Shown here piece by piece: positions 32,482-34,097 of a DNA stretch of 34,097 bases. The notes under the pieces are model-generated. The model was not told the DNA's origin. It did not search any database and saw nothing but the letters and a program-made list of their open reading frames with translations. Where the stretch lies: positions 1 to 34,097 of the IMG/VR virus record IMGVR_UViG_3300049491_000161; one strand, written 5' to 3'. Every line of letters begins with the position of its first letter. Positions within the stretch are counted from its first letter, which is position 1. This stretch comes from a virus. The translations under genes and the position numbers were made by a program.

Positions 32482-32706
32482 CTAAATCACGTTAGGGCGC
32501 TTCAGCACCTCGTACAGTGGCACTGCCCGCAGCCCCATGGCTTCCAGCGTTTCAACACTCGGGGCAACTTTGTGGCCGTTCATCAGGCGGCTGATGAAGC
32601 TCTTGTCCACGCCGGTCGCGCGCTCGGCGGCCCGGACGCCTCCGTGGCGATTAACCACGGCCTGCACTGCGGCCTCCAGCGTCACCAGCTTGCGGCGCAA
32701 AGTCAT
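32482..32706 (-). CDS. Cro/CI-type HTH regulator
   Basis: A 74-residue protein with a helix-turn-helix: VVNRHGGVRAAERATGVDKS, then FISRLMNGHKVAPSVETLEA. This is the standard Cro/CI-like order with the recognition helix at SFISRLMNG. The start at 32706 lies in an ATGA overlap with the previous gene; a longer frame to 32802 is an overlap shadow. It may control the lysogeny module or the early operon. Confidence 0.75.
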   Translation of the reverse strand: MTLRRKLVTLEAAVQAVVNRHGGVRAAERATGVDKSFISRLMNGHKVAPSVETLEAMGLRAVPLYEVLKRPNVI

Positions 32707-33029
32707 GGCTCGCGCATGAGAAGCCGAAGCTTCATGCTGTCCAGCATCAAAGCGTCTTCCTGGTTTGCGTAGTTTTGTCGGTGCAGTTGGCTGTATGCCC
32801 ACCCCACCATTTCGTCCAGTTCATCAACAAGCGAGCCAACATGGCCAGCGGCGGCCTCAAAAGCAAATGCCCGCACGCGCAGCAAGTTCATGTCGTGCTC
32901 AGTGTAGAGATATTGCACCCCGTCGCCGAGCTTCTCGCGCAACGTCGCATCAGCGCTGCCAGGCAAGCGGTGTAGGTCAATGCTTCGAGCGCTGACACTG
33001 ATCTGCGCTACAGGCAATTCCTCGCTCAT
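32703..33029 (-). CDS. Hypothetical early protein
   Basis: A 108-residue acidic protein with a strong AAGGAGG ribosome site. Middle and C-terminal helices (YLYTEHDMNLLRVRAFAFEA, LVDELDEMVGWAYSQLHRQ) suggest a small helical protein. No membrane segment or catalytic motif. It lies between the methyltransferase cassette and the HTH gene, and is co-directional with both. Confidence 0.65.
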   Translation of the reverse strand: MSEELPVAQISVSARSIDLHRLPGSADATLREKLGDGVQYLYTEHDMNLLRVRAFAFEAAAGHVGSLVDELDEMVGWAYSQLHRQNYANQEDALMLDSMKLRLLMREP

Positions 33030-33094
33030 GCCGCCTCCTTCGCAAACGCTTCGTCATACACATTGGTCGCCGCGTCGTTAGAGCGCAGCCTCAT
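33026..33094 (-). CDS. Possible 22-residue ORF across the cassette boundary
   Basis: An ATG-started frame (RLRSNDAATNVYDEAFAKEAA) that begins in an ATGA overlap with the methyltransferase stop and ends in an ATGA overlap with the next start. The composition is protein-like. The left boundary of the proposed cassette (33077/33078) falls inside it, so it may be the remnant tail of an older ORF given a new start by the insertion. Confidence 0.3.
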   Translation of the reverse strand: MRLRSNDAATNVYDEAFAKEAA

Positions 33095-33961
33095 GCCAGC
33101 GCCAATACTTCCTGCGCGATCCGCTGCTCAGCTATCGCGCAGTATTCTGGGTTCACTTCCAGCCCGATGAACTGGCGCCCCAGCGCCTTCGCTGCCTTCG
33201 CTGTCGTGCCACTGCCCATGAAAGGGTCGAGCACCACGTCGCCTGGTTGGCTCCACGTCGCCACATGGTCACGGGCCAAATTCTCCGGGTACGAAGCTGG
33301 ATGTCCGAGCCCGGCCGCTGCGGTTGGGTAGCGCCATACATTGCTGCAAATCTTGGTTTGTCCCGTGGTCTGCGTCGTTCGTCGCGCAACCGGGTCTAGT
33401 CTCTTGCTGCCGCTTGGGTCGCGTTGGCTCGTCAAAGAACTGCGCATGCCAGCCGTGATACTGTCTTCCAGTATGTAGTTGCAAGTCGCTGGCTTGCCCT
33501 TTGCAAAGACGAACATGAATTCTGTTGCTGGCGTGTATCTGTGGCAGTCTGGGTCTTGCGGCGTCGGGTTCTGTTTCTCCCACAACATCGTGTCATGCAG
33601 CCGAAGGCCAATGCGACGGAAATGCAGCGCCTGTTCAAAGCTGCTTCCTGTCTCGCTCCCGTCAACCGTCGCATCATTTACCACCCACACGATCACGCCG
33701 CCAGGTTTCAAAACCCGCTTCAGGTGCCACGCCACGCCAAAGAAGTCCCAACTATGCCCGCCGTAGGTGCGCAAGTTGTCATAGGGTGGGCTCGTCACCA
33801 CCAAGTCAACGCACTCGCGCGGCATCTGGCCCAGCAATTCGCAGTTGTCGCCGCAGTGAATCCGGTTCAGTTCAAGCATCGTCTACTTTCTCCACCATGC
33901 GCTCTAACCAGCGGTTCGAGACGGACAAGCCCGGGTACGGTCTTGCCGCTCAACCGCAACG
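33078..33961 (+). mobile_element. Integron-type gene cassette carrying a DNA methyltransferase
   Basis: An 884-base unit bounded by G|TTAGAGC on the left (33077/33078) and G|TTAGGC on the right (33961/33962), the cut context used by integron integrases. GCGCTCTAAC just upstream of the right-end palindrome (33899-33908) is the exact reverse complement of GTTAGAGCGC at the left end (33077-33086). This is expected if both were joined in the circular cassette form. The unit holds one gene and an attC-like site, with almost no other sequence. The gene runs opposite to the attC direction, which is less common, but in the same direction as the phage operon. Confidence 0.65.
33091..33879 (-). CDS. 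DNA methyltransferase (beta class, N4/N6 type)
   Basis: A 262-residue adenine-N6 or cytosine-N4 methyltransferase. The catalytic motif TSPPY (residues 29-33) comes near the N-terminus. The S-adenosylmethionine-binding motif DPFMGSGTT (about 218-226) comes near the C-terminus, which is the beta-class order. A GGDVV-like VVLDPF lead and LGRQFIGLEVNPEY follow the standard fold. The central part (about residues 90-190) is the target-recognition region. SPPY is more often seen in N4-cytosine enzymes, but base and target cannot be told from sequence. A GGAGA ribosome site lies upstream. No partner restriction gene is adjacent. It would protect phage DNA or alter host regulation. Confidence 0.9.
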   Translation of the reverse strand: MLELNRIHCGDNCELLGQMPRECVDLVVTSPPYDNLRTYGGHSWDFFGVAWHLKRVLKPGGVIVWVVNDATVDGSETGSSFEQALHFRRIGLRLHDTMLWEKQNPTPQDPDCHRYTPATEFMFVFAKGKPATCNYILEDSITAGMRSSLTSQRDPSGSKRLDPVARRTTQTTGQTKICSNVWRYPTAAAGLGHPASYPENLARDHVATWSQPGDVVLDPFMGSGTTAKAAKALGRQFIGLEVNPEYCAIAEQRIAQEVLALA

Positions 33962-33967
33962 TTAGGC
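33899..33967 (+). other. attC-like recombination site
   Basis: An imperfect palindrome with integron attC anatomy. Outer arms TAAC (33905-33908) and GTTA (33961-33964) are followed by unpaired spacers (2 and 3 bases). A long stem then forms: GCGGTT with AACCGC, GAG with CTC, CGG with CCG, CAAG with CTTG. Three extra bases (C 33917, A 33921, A 33925) are all on the same arm, which in attC sites are the extrahelical bases that set recombination polarity. The right core GTTAGGC matches the GTTRRRY consensus. No other attC copy is visible in the window. Confidence 0.7.
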
Positions 33968-34097
33968 GCTCGCAAAGTCCTTCATCACCACCTCAGCAGC
34001 GCCTTCGGGCAGCAGTTCGACGCAAGTCGAATACTTGGCGTCCATCCACGGCTGGTTCGTGTCAGCAACCTTGCCGCCCATGAACTCGCCTCGGTTC
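33962..34097 (-). CDS. Partial gene at the right edge, C-terminal 44 residues
   Basis: An open frame from the right edge to a TAA at 33962-33964, with a protein-like sequence (EFMGGKVADTNQPWMDAKY, then CVELLPEGAAEVVMKDF). The start lies outside the window. Its stop codon is formed by the TTA at the right boundary of the proposed cassette, so the insertion lies exactly at the end of this gene. No family is recognised. It is co-directional with the integrase operon. Confidence 0.6.
   Translation of the reverse strand, partial: NRGEFMGGKVADTNQPWMDAKYSTCVELLPEGAAEVVMKDFASA

Noticed and set aside
32489-32498. GTTAGGGC core as a second attC boundary
   Set aside because: It lies inside the end of the HTH gene, has no palindrome on either side and no matching partner arm.

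Overview
The window reads as most of a temperate tailed-phage genome of siphovirus type: a long tail tube with a tape measure, no sheath, and an integrase module. The high GC content, the proteobacterial-style two-component spanin and the tRNA gene with an encoded CCA suggest a Gram-negative, probably beta-proteobacterial (Burkholderiales-like) host. This host call is an inference from style, not from a database match.

Layout, left to right. 1-2.6 kb: C-terminus of the large terminase and a DUF4055-type portal protein. 2.6-7.0 kb: an accessory structural block lying between portal and capsid genes. It holds small virion or adhesin-like proteins, a glycine-rich protein with an eight-G tract, and a protein made of thirteen 22-residue repeats. 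It ends at a rho-independent terminator. 7.0-13.1 kb: scaffold-like protein, major capsid protein, head-completion and neck proteins, tail completion and terminator proteins, and the tail tube, with RNA hairpins next to the capsid and tube genes. 13.1-17.7 kb: tail assembly chaperone with a T TTT TTC slippery site leading into a second frame, a small fibronectin-III lipoprotein, a reverse-strand membrane-anchored Mrr-type nuclease, and the tape measure. 17.7-26.6 kb: tail tip, hub and fibre genes, several ending in Ig-like, carbohydrate-binding-like or LamG domains. 26.6-30.7 kb: a secreted HNH protein, other small or secreted proteins, and a lysis cassette (holin candidates, GH24 endolysin with a C-terminal membrane helix, nested Rz/Rz1). 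30.7-31.0 kb: a noncoding stretch and a complete tRNA-Val(CAC), probably the attP region. 31.0-34.1 kb, all on the reverse strand: tyrosine integrase, excisionase-like protein, small early genes, a Cro/CI-type HTH protein, a DNA methyltransferase, and the end of another gene.

The most unusual signal is at the right end. The methyltransferase is framed by an exact 10-bp inverted repeat. One copy is part of a 60-70 bp imperfect palindrome with the anatomy of an integron attC site: TAAC/GTTA arms, an unpaired spacer, and extrahelical bases all on one arm. The gene therefore looks like a single integron-type gene cassette inserted in a phage early operon.

How the genes work together: terminase, portal, scaffold and capsid build and fill the head. 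The neck, tube, chaperone, tape measure and hub set build the tail. The lysis set opens the cell. Integrase, excisionase and HTH protein control lysogeny. The nuclease, methyltransferase, lipoprotein and secreted HNH protein are accessory genes that could act on the host or on competing DNA.
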